Of a stretch of 64,000 nucleotides of DNA, positions 41,636 to 52,086 are shown piece by piece (position 1 is the first letter of the stretch; each line of letters starts with the position of its first letter). This stretch comes from Thioalkalivibrio sp. AKL19 (lineage in GTDB: Bacteria; Pseudomonadota; Gammaproteobacteria; Ectothiorhodospirales; Ectothiorhodospiraceae): contig NZ_ATUK01000003.1 of the NCBI RefSeq assembly GCF_000420165.1, forward strand, positions 1 through 64,000, read 5' to 3'. A program made the translations under genes and the position numbers. The notes beneath the pieces are model-generated. The model saw only the letters and a list, made by a program, of their open reading frames with translations. It was not told the origin of the DNA and made no database searches.

Positions 41636-42457
41636 ATGCCCGAGGGCGATACGATCCACAAGCTGGCGGCAGCGCTGCGGCCGCTGCTGGAGGGGGCGGT
41701 ATTGAGCCGGGTGGCCACCCGTGGGCGCCGGGGCGACGCGTTGCGCGAACATGGGGCGATGACCGCCGCAGCCGTGCAGGCCCGGGGCAAGCACCTGCTG
41801 CTGGACCTGGAGGCGGCGGATGGTCGCACCTGGCAGCTGCGCACCCATCTCGGCATGTACGGTACCTGGCACCAATACGCGCCCGATGCCGCCTGGCACA
41901 AGCCGCCCTCCGGTGCGTGGGCGGTACTGACGCTGCCGGATCGCGTCCTGGTCTGCTTTCATCCACGCGAACTGCAGTGGCGCCCGCGCACGGCCGGGGC
42001 TCACGACATACCCCGGCTGGATGCCCGCGTCGGCCCCGACCTCCTGGACCCGGCCATCGATCTGGACGCGGTGGTTGCCCGGGTGCGGGCCGGTGCCGAT
42101 CCGGGGCGACCGATCCTGGATGTGCTGCTGGACCAGTCGCTGGCGGCGGGCATCGGCAACATCTACAAGTCCGAGGTGCTGTTCCTGCAGGGATGCCACC
42201 CGCTGCGGCCCGTCGGAGAGGTGTCGGAGGCCATGCTGGCGGGGCTGTATTGTGACGCGGTACGTCTGCTGCGGCGCAATCTGAAGCCGGGGCCGCGCAT
42301 CACCCGCGAGCGCGCGGAGGAGGGGGCATTCCTGCACGTCTACGGCCGCCGGGGCGAGCCCTGCCACCAGTGTGGTACGCCGATCGAATATGCCCTGTTG
42401 GGCGAGCACCTTCGTGCGACCTACTGGTGCCCGGTCTGCCAGGCCGGGAACCCGTAG
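41636..42457 (+). CDS. Fpg/Nei-family DNA glycosylase
   Basis: A 273-residue base-excision repair enzyme. The N-terminus MPEGDTIHKL supplies the catalytic proline 2 and glutamate 3; a lysine in ARGKHLLLDLE is the beta-hairpin DNA contact. The helix-two-turn-helix segment is LLDQSLAAGIGNIYKSEVLF, and a C-terminal zinc finger reads CHQCG then CPVC. MPEGDT and overall style favour the Nei (endonuclease VIII) branch over MutM. The start is fixed by the required proline. No good ribosome site precedes it: repeat copy D ends 13 bp upstream, which may have removed the native leader. Confidence 0.9.
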   Translation: MPEGDTIHKLAAALRPLLEGAVLSRVATRGRRGDALREHGAMTAAAVQARGKHLLLDLEAADGRTWQLRTHLGMYGTWHQYAPDAAWHKPPSGAWAVLTLPDRVLVCFHPRELQWRPRTAGAHDIPRLDARVGPDLLDPAIDLDAVVARVRAGADPGRPILDVLLDQSLAAGIGNIYKSEVLFLQGCHPLRPVGEVSEAMLAGLYCDAVRLLRRNLKPGPRITRERAEEGAFLHVYGRRGEPCHQCGTPIEYALLGEHLRATYWCPVCQAGNP

Positions 42458-42568
42458 CCCGGTTGGGTGTACCAACAGGATATGACTCGCTCAAGGCTCC
42501 GTGCCGCTTCACCCGGCTCCCAGGCCGGGACGTCAGGCACGTGGGCGGATTTTCCAAGGAGGCGAACC

Positions 42569-43729
42569 ATGCACACGCGCACCATAAAGACGGGCCGCAT
42601 TACCCTGGTACCCGTGCTGGCGGGGTTGGTGATGGCCTGTACCGGGTCCTCCGGCGTCTCGGCCGAGGGCCTGGAGGCCGGTCAGCAGGATCTGCAAGCG
42701 AGCGTGCTGCACGAGGACTTGAACCACCCCTGGGCCATTGCCTTTCTCCCGGACGGCGGGGCGCTCATCAGCGAGCGCCCGGGCACCCTGCGCTGGTTCG
42801 AGAACGCCGAGTCCTTCGACGGCCGGGGTGAACTCGTCCCCGGGGTGCCGGACGACCTGCAGGCGCGCAATCAGGGCGGGCTGCTGGATCTCGCGCTGCA
42901 CCCGGATTTCGCCGACAACCGCTGGCTGTACTTCACCTATTCCGCCAGCGTGGACGGCGGGCTGACCACGCGCCTGGCGCGCGGGCGCTTCCAGGATGGC
43001 GAGCTGCGGGACGTGGAGACCCTGTTCACCGCCGAGCCGGGTGTACGTGGGGGGCGCCATTTCGGCAGCCGGATCGTATTCGACGATGCCGGTTACGTGT
43101 ACATCAGCGTGGGGGACCGCGGCAATCGCGATCACGCCCAGGATACCGCCACGCATATCGGCACCATCATCCGGCTGCACGACGACGGGACCGTGCCGGA
43201 CGACAACCCGCTGGTGGGCGACGCCGATGCCCGTCCCGAGATCTGGGCCTGGGGCGTGCGCAACCCGCAGGGCATGGTGATCGATCCGGAAACCGGGACC
43301 TTCTGGCAGAACGAGCACGGCCCCCGCGGTGGCGACGAGGTGAACATCATCGAACCCGGGCTGAACTACGGCTGGCCGGTGATCACCCACGGGCGCGAGT
43401 ATGCGGGCGGCCAGGTCGGCGAGGGGATCACCGAGAAGGAGGGCATGGAGTCACCCCTGCATCACTGGACGCCATCCATCGCCCCGTCGGGCATGGCGAT
43501 CCTGCGCGATCCTGCCTTTGCCGACTGGGACGGCGACCTGCTGGTCGGCGGGCTGGCCCACCAGACCCTGCGTCGGCTGACCTTCGACGGGCGCGAACTG
43601 GTCAACGAGAGCGAGGTGCTGCCGGACCTGGATCGCCGCGTGCGTGACGTGCGCGTCCATGACGGGGCGATCTACGTCCTCACCGACCACAATCCGGGCG
43701 AGCTGATCCGGCTCGCCCCCGCCGACTGA
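42569..43729 (+). CDS. PQQ-dependent sugar dehydrogenase-like (Asd/GDH-B type) lipoprotein
   Basis: A 386-residue exported beta-propeller. The lipoprotein-type signal has LVMAC with cysteine at about residue 24. Propeller signatures follow: [68 protein letters not shown] and [17 protein letters not shown], then [24 protein letters not shown]. These are the soluble-glucose-dehydrogenase/sorbosone dehydrogenase family, which uses PQQ and oxidises aldose sugars, although many members have no proven substrate. A strong AAGGAGGCG ribosome site supports the ATG. No PQQ synthesis gene is in the window. Confidence 0.88.
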   Translation: MHTRTIKTGRITLVPVLAGLVMACTGSSGVSAEGLEAGQQDLQASVLHEDLNHPWAIAFLPDGGALISERPGTLRWFENAESFDGRGELVPGVPDDLQARNQGGLLDLALHPDFADNRWLYFTYSASVDGGLTTRLARGRFQDGELRDVETLFTAEPGVRGGRHFGSRIVFDDAGYVYISVGDRGNRDHAQDTATHIGTIIRLHDDGTVPDDNPLVGDADARPEIWAWGVRNPQGMVIDPETGTFWQNEHGPRGGDEVNIIEPGLNYGWPVITHGREYAGGQVGEGITEKEGMESPLHHWTPSIAPSGMAILRDPAFADWDGDLLVGGLAHQTLRRLTFDGRELVNESEVLPDLDRRVRDVRVHDGAIYVLTDHNPGELIRLAPAD

Positions 43730-43740
43730 CGGAGTCGCCA

Positions 43741-44388
43741 ATGTTTGCATTTTCCGAGCCGCGCATGCCGGCCCCCGAACAGGCCCTGCCGGGGCGCGAC
43801 GAACCCGTGCCGGTACCCGAGCGCCACAGGGTCCTGGGGACGCCGCTGGCGCCGCCGTACCCCGAGGGCATGCAGGTGATCCACTTTGGCATGGGCTGTT
43901 TCTGGGGCGCCGAGCGCCTGTTCTGGCAGCAGGATGGCGTGTACTCCACCAGCGTGGGCTACGGTGGCGGGTATACCCCGAACCCGACCTACCAGGAGGT
44001 CTGCAGCGGCCAGACCGGGCACACGGAGCTGGTGCGAGTGGTGTTCGATCCCGAGCGGGTCTCCCTGGACGCCCTGCTGCGTATCTTCTGGGAAGGGCAC
44101 GACCCGACCCAGGGCATGCGCCAGGGCAACGACGTCGGCACCCAGTACCGCTCGGCAATCTACACGGCCGATCCCTCGCAACAGGAGGTGGTCGAGGCCA
44201 GCCGCGCGTGTTTCCAGACAGCACTGGACGCGGCGGGCCTGGGGAGGATCACCACCGAGATCCGGCCGCTGGATCACTGGTATTTCGCCGAGGACTACCA
44301 TCAGCAGTACCTGGACCGGGTCCCGCACGGTTACTGCGGCCTGGGTGGGCTGGGAGTGGCCTGCCCGGTACCTTCTGCGTGCCAGTAG
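43741..44388 (+). CDS. msrA: peptide methionine-(S)-S-oxide reductase
   Basis: Reduces methionine-S-sulfoxide in proteins. The 215-residue product has the catalytic [13 protein letters not shown] segment near residue 55, [47 protein letters not shown] and C-terminal cysteines in [13 protein letters not shown] that can act as resolving thiols. The roughly 40-residue N-terminal extension is like that of E. coli MsrA. It lies 11 bp after the sugar dehydrogenase-like gene, so the two are probably co-transcribed. It is convergent with the CheB/CheR hybrid (6 bp). Confidence 0.96.
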   Translation: MFAFSEPRMPAPEQALPGRDEPVPVPERHRVLGTPLAPPYPEGMQVIHFGMGCFWGAERLFWQQDGVYSTSVGYGGGYTPNPTYQEVCSGQTGHTELVRVVFDPERVSLDALLRIFWEGHDPTQGMRQGNDVGTQYRSAIYTADPSQQEVVEASRACFQTALDAAGLGRITTEIRPLDHWYFAEDYHQQYLDRVPHGYCGLGGLGVACPVPSACQ

Positions 44389-44394
44389 GCGCTG

Positions 44395-47300
44395 TTACTG
44401 CAGCACCGAGGGTTCGTCGAGGGTGCGCAGTACAACGCGTGCGCCCGATACCGCGTCGCCCAGCATCTCGGGGACACCATGGACCTCGGCGGGCACGGGC
44501 GAGCCGGATTTGTCCTCCAGAACCCATCGAACGGAGTTGACCGGCTGGCCCGACAGCAGTCTGGCAAACATGTCCTGGCTGTCCTGGCGGTGGTCGGGGT
44601 GGATCAGTTCCCGGATATCCAGGGCCGCCAGTTCCTCCTGGGTATAGCCGAGCCGTTCCCGCATGGTCAGGTTGCCCTCGCGGATTTTCCCTTCCGAGTC
44701 CAGGAGCAGGATGATGTGGGGGGCCTCGTCGAACAGGCGGCGGAAATGGAGCTGGGTCGCCTCCAGTGCCATCTGTGCCGTCCGGCGTTCGTGGATATCG
44801 CGCATGATGCCGGTGAGGCCGACGGGCTGATCGTCGGCGTCTCGCTGGACCTTGCCGTGCCCCGACAGCCATCGCACCGAACCATCGGCGCGCACGATCC
44901 GGTATTCGATGTCGTATTGCCTCCCTTCGTCCCGGCAGCCCCGGATGGTGCGCTCCACCATGGGCCGGTCCTCGGGATGGATGCGTTCCAGGAAGCTTTC
45001 CAGCGTCCCGCCGAACTGGCCCGGTTCAAGTCCGAACAGGGACTCGAGGGGCTGCGACCACTCCATGTGGCCGGACAGCAGGTCCCATTCGAAGACCCCG
45101 AAATGGGCGATCTGCTGGGCCAGCACATTGCGTTCCTGGATCCGTGCCAGGGCCGACTGGGCCGCCTTGAGCGAGGTCACGTCGACCAGGCTCATGACCA
45201 CCGACGAGGTGAATTCGGTCCCGACCTGGTAGGGATGCATGGTCAGCAGGAACCAGCGCTCATCCGGCAGCCGGAGCTCGCGCTCCAGGGGCTCCCGATG
45301 CTCCTGTACCTGTTGGGCGAGAGCGGGTATGTCCAGGTCCCCCAGGACGCGGCAAACCTTTGCCAGATGGCGTCCGAGATCGGCGTCGGTAATACGGCAC
45401 ACCTGGGTCAAGGCCGGGGTGTAGCGCCGGACGCGCAGATTGTGGTCCAGGAACAGCGACGCGACCCCGTTGGCCGAGAGCAGGTTGTCCAGGTCGTTGT
45501 TGAGTTCGTGGAGCTGCAGATTCTTGCTCTGGTATTCGGCGTTGACCGTATGCAGCTCCTCGTTGACCGACTGCAACTCCTGGTTGGTGCTCTGGAGCTC
45601 TTCATTGGAGGCCTGCAGCTCCTCGTTCGAGGCCTGCAATTCCTCGTTCGAGGTCTCCAGTTCCTCCACGGTTGCCTGCAGGTTCTCGCGGGTGAACTGG
45701 AGTTCGGATTCGAGGTTGTTGATGCGCTGCCGAGTCTCGTGGTCAAGGTCGTAGACGACGGCGTCGCGGGCGATTCCGGGCTGCGTTTCGAGGGGGCGGA
45801 TCAGGATCGCGGCCAGGGCACGCTGGCCCTGGCGTCCCGGTAGCGGGAGAATGCGCAGTTCGATCGTGCGTGCTTCCTGTCGGGTCTGGAGGTGCACGTT
45901 GGTATAGCTGACTTCCTCCCCCGTCTTGAAGACCTGTTGCAGGCCGGTGGCCAGTGGGGTGGCCAGGTCACGCACGGCGAGGTGGGTGATGTCGTTCTGG
46001 ACCCTGCCCGAAGGCATGCCCAGGTAGCCCTCGGTGTCGCCGATCACGTGCTGCAGTTCGAGGTTCTCGTTGACGATCAGGGTCAGCGGCAGCACGTCGT
46101 CCCCTAGGGCATCCATCAGACGCCCGAGCAGGCGCTCCTCCTCGCTGGTACGCAGTCCGCCCGGCGCGGACCGCAGGGGCGTGGTCATGCGGGCCTGAAG
46201 GTTCTGTTGGGGGTCGCGCCGATCCGTCAGCGGCCGCTTGCCCCGGGTGCGGAACAGGCGCAGGCGCGACTCCACCGGTTCGTAGCCATCGGTGGCATCC
46301 CCGACCGACTCGCTGTTGCCCAGCACCAGGACGCCTTCGGAGCTCAATGCGAAATTGAACAGGTCCAGAACCTTCTTCTGCAGCACCGGCTGCAGGTAGA
46401 TCAGCAGGTTGCGGCAGGACACCAGGTTGATGTTGGTGAACGGCGGGTCCTTGAGCAGATCATGCGGCGCGAATACCACCATCTCGCGGATCCGCCGGGC
46501 AATCTGGAAGTGCTCTTCCTGGCGCTGAAAGTACTTGGCCAGCAGGTCGGGCGGAAGGTCCGCAACGATGCTTTCCGGGTAGATGCCGTTGCCCGCGTTC
46601 TGGACCGCAGTTCGATCCACGTCGGTGGCGAAGATCTTGACGTCTACCGTGATCCCCAGGCGATCCATGACCTCACGGGTGATGATGGCCAGGCTGTACG
46701 CCTCCTCGCCAGTGGAGCAGCCCGCGACCCAGAAACGCAGCCCGTTGTTGCCGGCGGTCTCGACCATGTCCGGGAGCACGGATTCTTCGAGGTAGTCCCA
46801 GGTCTCGCGGTCGCGGAAAAAGCTGGTCACGCCGATCAGCAGCTCGCGGTACAAGGTATTGACTTCGCCGGGATGGCGTTCCAGGTAACGGGCGTAGTCG
46901 CGCAGTTCGTGGATTTCGTTGACGGTCATCCGGCGTTCGATCCGGCGTACCACCGTGCTGGATTTGTAAAAGGTGAAGTCGACCTTGGACTCGTCGCGCA
47001 GCAGGGCGAAGATCCGCGTCAGCGCGTCTTCGTCGGTCACGATGACCCCGGGCCCGTCCGTCTTTGCCGTGTGCGGATGCTGTACGAACGATTGCAGCAG
47101 CCGCGGCATTTCCTCCGGGGGAAGGACGAAGTCGGGCAGTCCGGTATGGCTGGCACTGCGCGGCATTCCGTCGAACTTCGCGGTGTCGGCCGACTGCACC
47201 ATGATCATGCCGCCCTGTTCCTTGATGGCGCGGATGCCCCGGGTACCGTCGGAACCGGTTCCGGAAAGAATGATGGCAATCGCCCGGTCGCACTGGTCTT

Positions 47301-47643
47301 CCGCGAGCGAGCGCAGGAACACGTCAATGGGAAGGTTGACCCCGCGATTGGCATCCTGATCGTTGAGCAGGAGCTTGCCGTGGAACAGGGTCAGGTTCTT
47401 CTTGGGCGGGATCAGGTACACATGATCCGCCTCGACCTGCTGACCATCCTCGGCCCGCTGGACCGGCATGCGGGTCTGCTTGGACAGCAGTTCTGCCATC
47501 AGGCTCTTGTAGTCCGGCGAGAGGTGCTGGATCACTACGAAGGCCAGTCCGCTTGCGGGTGGCATGTGCCGGAAAAAGGTATCCAGTGCCTCGAGCCCGC
47601 CGGCGGAGGCGCCGATCCCGACGATGTAACTGGGCGTGGTCAA
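44395..47643 (-). CDS. CheB-CheR-PAS hybrid signalling protein
   Basis: A 1082-residue multidomain protein. A CheB methylesterase domain lies at about residues 1-185 ([34 protein letters not shown]) and a CheR methyltransferase domain at about 205-480 ([46 protein letters not shown]). A long coiled coil follows at about 641-714, made of near-identical EELQASN repeats, then several PAS domains to the end. No histidine kinase domain is present. The TTG start at 47643 overlaps the stop of the upstream GGDEF-EAL gene (TTGA), indicating coupling. Known relatives act as chemoreceptor-independent regulators; no other chemotaxis gene is in the window. Confidence 0.9.
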   Translation of the reverse strand: MTTPSYIVGIGASAGGLEALDTFFRHMPPASGLAFVVIQHLSPDYKSLMAELLSKQTRMPVQRAEDGQQVEADHVYLIPPKKNLTLFHGKLLLNDQDANRGVNLPIDVFLRSLAEDQCDRAIAIILSGTGSDGTRGIRAIKEQGGMIMVQSADTAKFDGMPRSASHTGLPDFVLPPEEMPRLLQSFVQHPHTAKTDGPGVIVTDEDALTRIFALLRDESKVDFTFYKSSTVVRRIERRMTVNEIHELRDYARYLERHPGEVNTLYRELLIGVTSFFRDRETWDYLEESVLPDMVETAGNNGLRFWVAGCSTGEEAYSLAIITREVMDRLGITVDVKIFATDVDRTAVQNAGNGIYPESIVADLPPDLLAKYFQRQEEHFQIARRIREMVVFAPHDLLKDPPFTNINLVSCRNLLIYLQPVLQKKVLDLFNFALSSEGVLVLGNSESVGDATDGYEPVESRLRLFRTRGKRPLTDRRDPQQNLQARMTTPLRSAPGGLRTSEEERLLGRLMDALGDDVLPLTLIVNENLELQHVIGDTEGYLGMPSGRVQNDITHLAVRDLATPLATGLQQVFKTGEEVSYTNVHLQTRQEARTIELRILPLPGRQGQRALAAILIRPLETQPGIARDAVVYDLDHETRQRINNLESELQFTRENLQATVEELETSNEELQASNEELQASNEELQSTNQELQSVNEELHTVNAEYQSKNLQLHELNNDLDNLLSANGVASLFLDHNLRVRRYTPALTQVCRITDADLGRHLAKVCRVLGDLDIPALAQQVQEHREPLERELRLPDERWFLLTMHPYQVGTEFTSSVVMSLVDVTSLKAAQSALARIQERNVLAQQIAHFGVFEWDLLSGHMEWSQPLESLFGLEPGQFGGTLESFLERIHPEDRPMVERTIRGCRDEGRQYDIEYRIVRADGSVRWLSGHGKVQRDADDQPVGLTGIMRDIHERRTAQMALEATQLHFRRLFDEAPHIILLLDSEGKIREGNLTMRERLGYTQEELAALDIRELIHPDHRQDSQDMFARLLSGQPVNSVRWVLEDKSGSPVPAEVHGVPEMLGDAVSGARVVLRTLDEPSVLQ

Positions 47644-49922
47644 TTGGGTTCCCCGTGCGTGGTGGAGTGGGGGCTCGGGGCTGGCGCCCAGGGCTGCTCC
47701 CGAAAGCCGGCACACCAGGCGGCACAATCGTCGCCCGACCGGGGGCGCGTGTAGACAAATCCCTGAACCAGTTCGCAGCCATGGCTGCGCAGCATGCCGA
47801 GCTGGGCATGGCTCTCGACGCCTTCCGCCAGGAAACGCAAATCCAGTTGCCGGGCCATGGTGATGACGGTGTTCACGATCGCCAGGTCACGGGATTCGTC
47901 CGGAAGGCCCAGGACGAAGCTGCGGTCCAGCTTGATGATGTCGATGGGCAGGTGGCGCAGGCGCCCAAGGGACGAGTGTCCGGACCCGAAGTCGTCCAGC
48001 GCGACCTTGGCGCCCAGTTCGCGAACGGCATGCAGGGTGTTGATGATGTGTTCGGCATGGCTATGGAAGTGTTCCTCCGTCGCCTCGAGTACCAGGCGCG
48101 ATGCGTCCAGGCCGGTTCGTTTCAGGGTTTCCTGGACCTCCCGGGAGGTCAGCCCTTGCAGTTGCCGGGGCGAGAAATTGACGGCGACCCACAGGTCTTC
48201 CGCACCGGGGAATGACCACTCGGAAAGGGTTTCGCAGGCGCGTTCCAGCACCCACTGGGCAAGCTTGTGCCCAAGCCCCAGATTCTCCATGACCGGGATG
48301 AACTCCTTTGGCGAAATGGGGCCGTCCGAGGCATCATCCCAGCGCAGCAGGGCCTCCACCCCGACTACGCATTGCCGATGAACGTCCACCACCGGCTGGA
48401 ATACCAGGCTCAGTTCGTCGCGCTGCAGCGCATGTCGCAGGCGCTCCTCGAGGCGCACCCGGCGTTCCAGTTCGCGGTTCATCTCGGGGGCAAAAAAGGT
48501 ATAGCTGTGGCCACCCTTGTGCTTGGCCTGGTACATGGCAATGTCGGCGTGCTTCGCGATCTCGCTGCAGGTGGAACCGTCGCGAGGGAACATGGCGATG
48601 CCGATGCTGCAGCCGCTGACGACCTCGTTGTCGTGGAGCTGGAATGGGCGCTCCAGTGCCTGGAGGATGGTGTTGGCGACCCGGCTGGCGGTCGCGGTGG
48701 CCGTCGCTTCGTCGGCCAGATCGGAAAGGAGCACGGTGAATTCGTCGCCCCCCAGACGTGCAACCGTATCCGACGGCCGTACGACCTGCTGCAGGCGCGC
48801 GGCGGCCTCCTGCAGCAACAGGTCACCGGCCTGGTGGCCCATGGTGTCGTTGATGGTCTTGAAGTTGTCCAGGTCCATGTACAGCAGGGCCAGCACCCGC
48901 CCATCGCGTTTCGAACGCATCAGACCGTGCTTGAGCCGTTCCTGTAGCAGGGTTCGGTTGGGGAGGTCGGTCAGGGCGTCATAGAAGGCAAAGCGCTCTA
49001 CGTCCTGGCCAGTCTGCCGGTGGTCGCCGATGTCGGAGAAGATTCCGACGTAGTGCTGGACGACATCTTCGCTGTCGGTGACCGCGTTGATCTTCAGCCA
49101 TTCCGGGTAGATCTCGCCGTTCTTGCGCCGATTCCAGATTTCCCCCATCCAGTGGCCTTTCTGCTGCAGTCGGTCCCACATGGCTTCGTAGAAGGCGGCG
49201 TCATGGCGGCCCGAGGAAAGCATGCCGGGGGAGTTTCCCAGGGCTTCGCTTTCCTGATAGCCGGTCACCACGGTGAAGGCACGGTTGACTCGCTGGATGC
49301 GCACCTTGGCGTCCGTGATCATGATGCCTTCGTTGCTTTCCTCGAATACGGTAGCCGCCAGCCGGCGGTGTTCCTCGGCCTGGTGTCGGCCCGTAAGGTC
49401 CAGCATCGCGAGTCGGAAGCAGACTTCCCGCTTGCGGCGATCCAGCGTCAGACTGGCCTGGACGTGCAGATCGGGGTCATTCGGGGTATTAAGAGTCAGT
49501 TCGACATCGGTTTGGACTGTCTGCTGGCGGGCGACTGCCAGCAGGCGGTCGAAGGTTTCCCGGCTGACCGTGGCCAAGTGGCGGCGCAGCGGCTGGCGCA
49601 GCAATCCGGAACGGGGGATCCCCAGCATATCGGTCGCGGTCCGGTTGACTTCGATGATGCTGCCCTGGTGGTCCAGAACGAAAAAGGCCACCGGTGCAAA
49701 GTCGAATAGATCCTGGTAGCGCTGGCTGGCTTCGCGCAGCGCTTCCTGCGCCGCGCGTAATTCCTCGTTCTGGGTGCGCAACTCCTCGTGATGCAGGTGG
49801 AGTTCTTCGAGAATCTGGGAAGAGGCTTCCTGCGAGGCTTCCAGGTCACGGATACGGTCGCGGGCGGCGTCCAGTTCGTGTTGTGCAGGGTGGTGGTTGT
49901 CTCGAGGGGGAGATTTCGGCAT
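47640..49922 (-). CDS. PAS-GGDEF-EAL cyclic-di-GMP protein
   Basis: A 760-residue soluble protein. An N-terminal coiled coil (about 15-70, HHEELRTQNEELRAAQEAL) is followed by two PAS domains (about 75-185 and 200-310). The GGDEF domain has an intact RLGGDEF near residue 391, and the EAL domain has VEALLRW near 524, the DDFGSGHSSL loop and AEGVES. Both catalytic signatures look intact, so it could make or degrade c-di-GMP, with PAS sensing setting the balance. It is cytoplasmic, as no membrane helix is seen. It is translated ahead of the CheB-CheR-PAS gene with a four-base TTGA overlap. Confidence 0.92.
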   Translation of the reverse strand: MPKSPPRDNHHPAQHELDAARDRIRDLEASQEASSQILEELHLHHEELRTQNEELRAAQEALREASQRYQDLFDFAPVAFFVLDHQGSIIEVNRTATDMLGIPRSGLLRQPLRRHLATVSRETFDRLLAVARQQTVQTDVELTLNTPNDPDLHVQASLTLDRRKREVCFRLAMLDLTGRHQAEEHRRLAATVFEESNEGIMITDAKVRIQRVNRAFTVVTGYQESEALGNSPGMLSSGRHDAAFYEAMWDRLQQKGHWMGEIWNRRKNGEIYPEWLKINAVTDSEDVVQHYVGIFSDIGDHRQTGQDVERFAFYDALTDLPNRTLLQERLKHGLMRSKRDGRVLALLYMDLDNFKTINDTMGHQAGDLLLQEAAARLQQVVRPSDTVARLGGDEFTVLLSDLADEATATATASRVANTILQALERPFQLHDNEVVSGCSIGIAMFPRDGSTCSEIAKHADIAMYQAKHKGGHSYTFFAPEMNRELERRVRLEERLRHALQRDELSLVFQPVVDVHRQCVVGVEALLRWDDASDGPISPKEFIPVMENLGLGHKLAQWVLERACETLSEWSFPGAEDLWVAVNFSPRQLQGLTSREVQETLKRTGLDASRLVLEATEEHFHSHAEHIINTLHAVRELGAKVALDDFGSGHSSLGRLRHLPIDIIKLDRSFVLGLPDESRDLAIVNTVITMARQLDLRFLAEGVESHAQLGMLRSHGCELVQGFVYTRPRSGDDCAAWCAGFREQPWAPAPSPHSTTHGEPN

Positions 49923-50165
49923 CAGTGTGCGCTCGCATTGGTAGCCGGCCCTCCATGTCATCAAGCGCCGGTGCGCTCGCTGGGAGATCCTGTTCAGGTT
50001 GGTTGAATTCACAGCGCTTCGTTGTGGCGGGGTAATCGAAGTCCCTACGAAGGCTGTGCCTACGCTAGAGGTTTTCCATATTACGCGCAAGGAATACGCT
50101 TTGGCCGGCTCGCGGCGACTACAGGCTCAGGGTCGTGGGGGCGCCAGCGCGCCCCATGACTCACA

Positions 50166-51002
50166 CTACCCCCAGGCCGTCCTGGTTGCTGCCTTTACCA
50201 GGCCGTGGAACAGGCACTGGTGGCGTGTTTTCTGGGGCAGGTATTCCGGGTGCCATTGCACCCCGATGCACCAGATGCGTTCGGACTCGATGGCTTGGAC
50301 GATGCCGTTGGCTTCCCGGCCAACCGCCATGAGTTGGTTCCCAACTTGATCCACCGCTTGATTGTGCAGGGCATTGACATGGATCGGGGTGTCCCCGAGC
50401 AGGCGCGCCAGGCGGCTGCGCGGGTCCAGTGTCACTGCCTTGACCGGCAGCACGCTGCGGGCCTTCGGGGTTTCCACGTAGAACGCTGCAAGATCGCGCT
50501 GCAGAGTGCCACCCAGTACGACGTTGATCAGCTGCATGCCGCGACAGATGCCCAGTACCGGAAGATGGTCGTCCAGGGCGCGCCGGATCAGCGCCTTTTC
50601 CAGGCGGTCGCGCTCGCTGTCCAGCGTGCCCCCGTGCGACTGGAACAGGCGGCGCAACAGCCACAGGCCGGGGTAGAACAGATAGCCGATCAGGCGCTGG
50701 GACAACCGGCGTTCGGCATTGCGGATCGCAGCGGCATCCGGCCCCTCCGGCAGTGTCTCACCGTAGAGTTCGGGGTCCACGTCCGCCCCGCCGCCGACGA
50801 TCAGGCCATCGAAACGCCGGTGACTGCGCGGCTTGCCCGGGCGCAGCCGCAGGGGGCGGCCCCCCGCGCGCCACACGGCCAGCGCGGTGAACAGCCAGGC
50901 GGGGCCGCCGCCCTGGTCGGGGCCGGTGATGGCGATCACCGGCCGGCGTGGGCGCGGTGCCGGGGTGCCGGCGATGGCCGGGCCGGACTCAGAACCAGTC
51001 AC
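50166..51002 (-). CDS. class I glutamine amidotransferase-like gamma-glutamyl hydrolase (PuuD-like)
   Basis: A 278-residue protein of the peptidase C26 type. The fold begins RRPVIAITGPDQGGG, then DGLIVGGGADVDPELYGE, the nucleophile cysteine in PVLGICRGMQLINVVLGGTL, HNQAVDQVG, and the catalytic His-Glu in IGVQWHPEYLP. A central insertion with a hydrophobic YLFYPGLWLLRRLF stretch is unusual. It probably hydrolyses a gamma-glutamyl amide or peptide. Its start overlaps the end of the amidoligase gene by 14 bases. Such hydrolase-amidoligase pairs are a recognised association and suggest a tag that is attached and removed. Confidence 0.85.
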   Translation of the reverse strand: MTGSESGPAIAGTPAPRPRRPVIAITGPDQGGGPAWLFTALAVWRAGGRPLRLRPGKPRSHRRFDGLIVGGGADVDPELYGETLPEGPDAAAIRNAERRLSQRLIGYLFYPGLWLLRRLFQSHGGTLDSERDRLEKALIRRALDDHLPVLGICRGMQLINVVLGGTLQRDLAAFYVETPKARSVLPVKAVTLDPRSRLARLLGDTPIHVNALHNQAVDQVGNQLMAVGREANGIVQAIESERIWCIGVQWHPEYLPQKTRHQCLFHGLVKAATRTAWG

Positions 51003-51981
51003 GGAGGCGCTGGCTCCAGTCGTCCGCCCAGCGCCCGAGGGCCTGCCCGGGGCGTTCCAGGTATTCCCGTGACAGACGCTCCAGGCGTTCCGGATCCGCC
51101 GCCAGGCGTTCCACTTCGACCCAGCCGTTGAACGGCCGCGCCAGGCTCCAGTCCGGGTCGTCGATCTCGCAGTTCGGCAGCCGGTAATGGAAGGCCGGGC
51201 GTGGCTTGATCAGTTCGTGCTCCACCGGCGCGGCGTCGACGCGCGCCGGGTCCAGGTGGGCGAACAGCGGCAGCAGGTCCAGTGGTCGGTTGCGGGTCGG
51301 GTTGTGCGCCAGGTAGGCGTCGATCAGCCCGGCCTGATCGGGCTTGAAGTCCGGGTCCAGTACGTAGCGCACGAAGGCACCGGGAAAGGCGCGGATGTAG
51401 GGCGACAGCCGCCGTGCGAGGTCGATTGCGCCGGCCGTGGTCAGGACCTCGACCATCAGCAGGAAGCTGCGCAGGATCGCCAGCAGCCACTCGGCATCGG
51501 TGCGGTGGACCTCGATATTGATCTGCAGCCCGAAGGCGTACAGCACCGAGCCTTCCGTGCCCAGCGCGCCGGCCTGCTGCAGGTTGGCCCGCACCCGATC
51601 CAGGCGGGGCAGCGTGGCAACCGCGATCGGGGGCGCCACGATCTCGTGCGGCACCAGCCGTCCCGCCGCGTCGGCCAGCCAGCGATCCAGCGCCGCCTCG
51701 TCCGAATCGTCTAGCGCGATGCCCAGGCGAGTGAGGTGCTCGCGATAGGCGCGGTCCTTCAGTACCCGCGCGTCCAGCTCCAGCTGGAAGTCGCCGACGT
51801 CCGTATCACGGACATGGAAGACGAAGGCGCTGTCCGACTCGATGTGGCCGCCGAACTCGGCCTGCACCGCTTCGGCCAACTTCTCGAGCGATACCCCGGC
51901 CATCTCGATCTCGACCCCGATGCGCCGGGGCTCGCCCTCCGGATTGGCAGGCCAGGGGAGTTCGTGAAAGGGCTCGCTCAT
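50989..51981 (-). CDS. putative amidoligase (Amidoligase_2-like)
   Basis: A 330-residue protein with the RRIGVEIEM N-terminal signature of glutamate-cysteine-ligase-like (COOH-NH2) ligases, then VGDFQLELDARVL, PHEIVAPPIAV and the GLQINIEVH block. These fit the GS/GCS2-like amidoligase family described with gamma-glutamyl peptidases. It likely forms an amide bond between a carboxylate and an amine using ATP; substrates are unknown. The ATG at 51981 precedes MSEPFHELPWP. It is transcribed with the amidotransferase-like gene (14-base overlap) and is divergent from folB, 105 bp away. Confidence 0.8.
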   Translation of the reverse strand: MSEPFHELPWPANPEGEPRRIGVEIEMAGVSLEKLAEAVQAEFGGHIESDSAFVFHVRDTDVGDFQLELDARVLKDRAYREHLTRLGIALDDSDEAALDRWLADAAGRLVPHEIVAPPIAVATLPRLDRVRANLQQAGALGTEGSVLYAFGLQINIEVHRTDAEWLLAILRSFLLMVEVLTTAGAIDLARRLSPYIRAFPGAFVRYVLDPDFKPDQAGLIDAYLAHNPTRNRPLDLLPLFAHLDPARVDAAPVEHELIKPRPAFHYRLPNCEIDDPDWSLARPFNGWVEVERLAADPERLERLSREYLERPGQALGRWADDWSQRLRDWF

Positions 51982-52086
51982 GCGTCTCTCGAAGCCGCTG
52001 AAGGGCTCTCCATGATAGCGGCTCGGTGTACGTCGTGCGGCCCGGGCAGTAGGATAGGCGACGACCGACAGGAGCCCGCCGACCCC

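Noticed and set aside
45500-45720. Short tandem repeats considered as a CRISPR-like array
   Set aside because: They are in-frame codons for coiled-coil heptads in the hybrid protein, without spacers.
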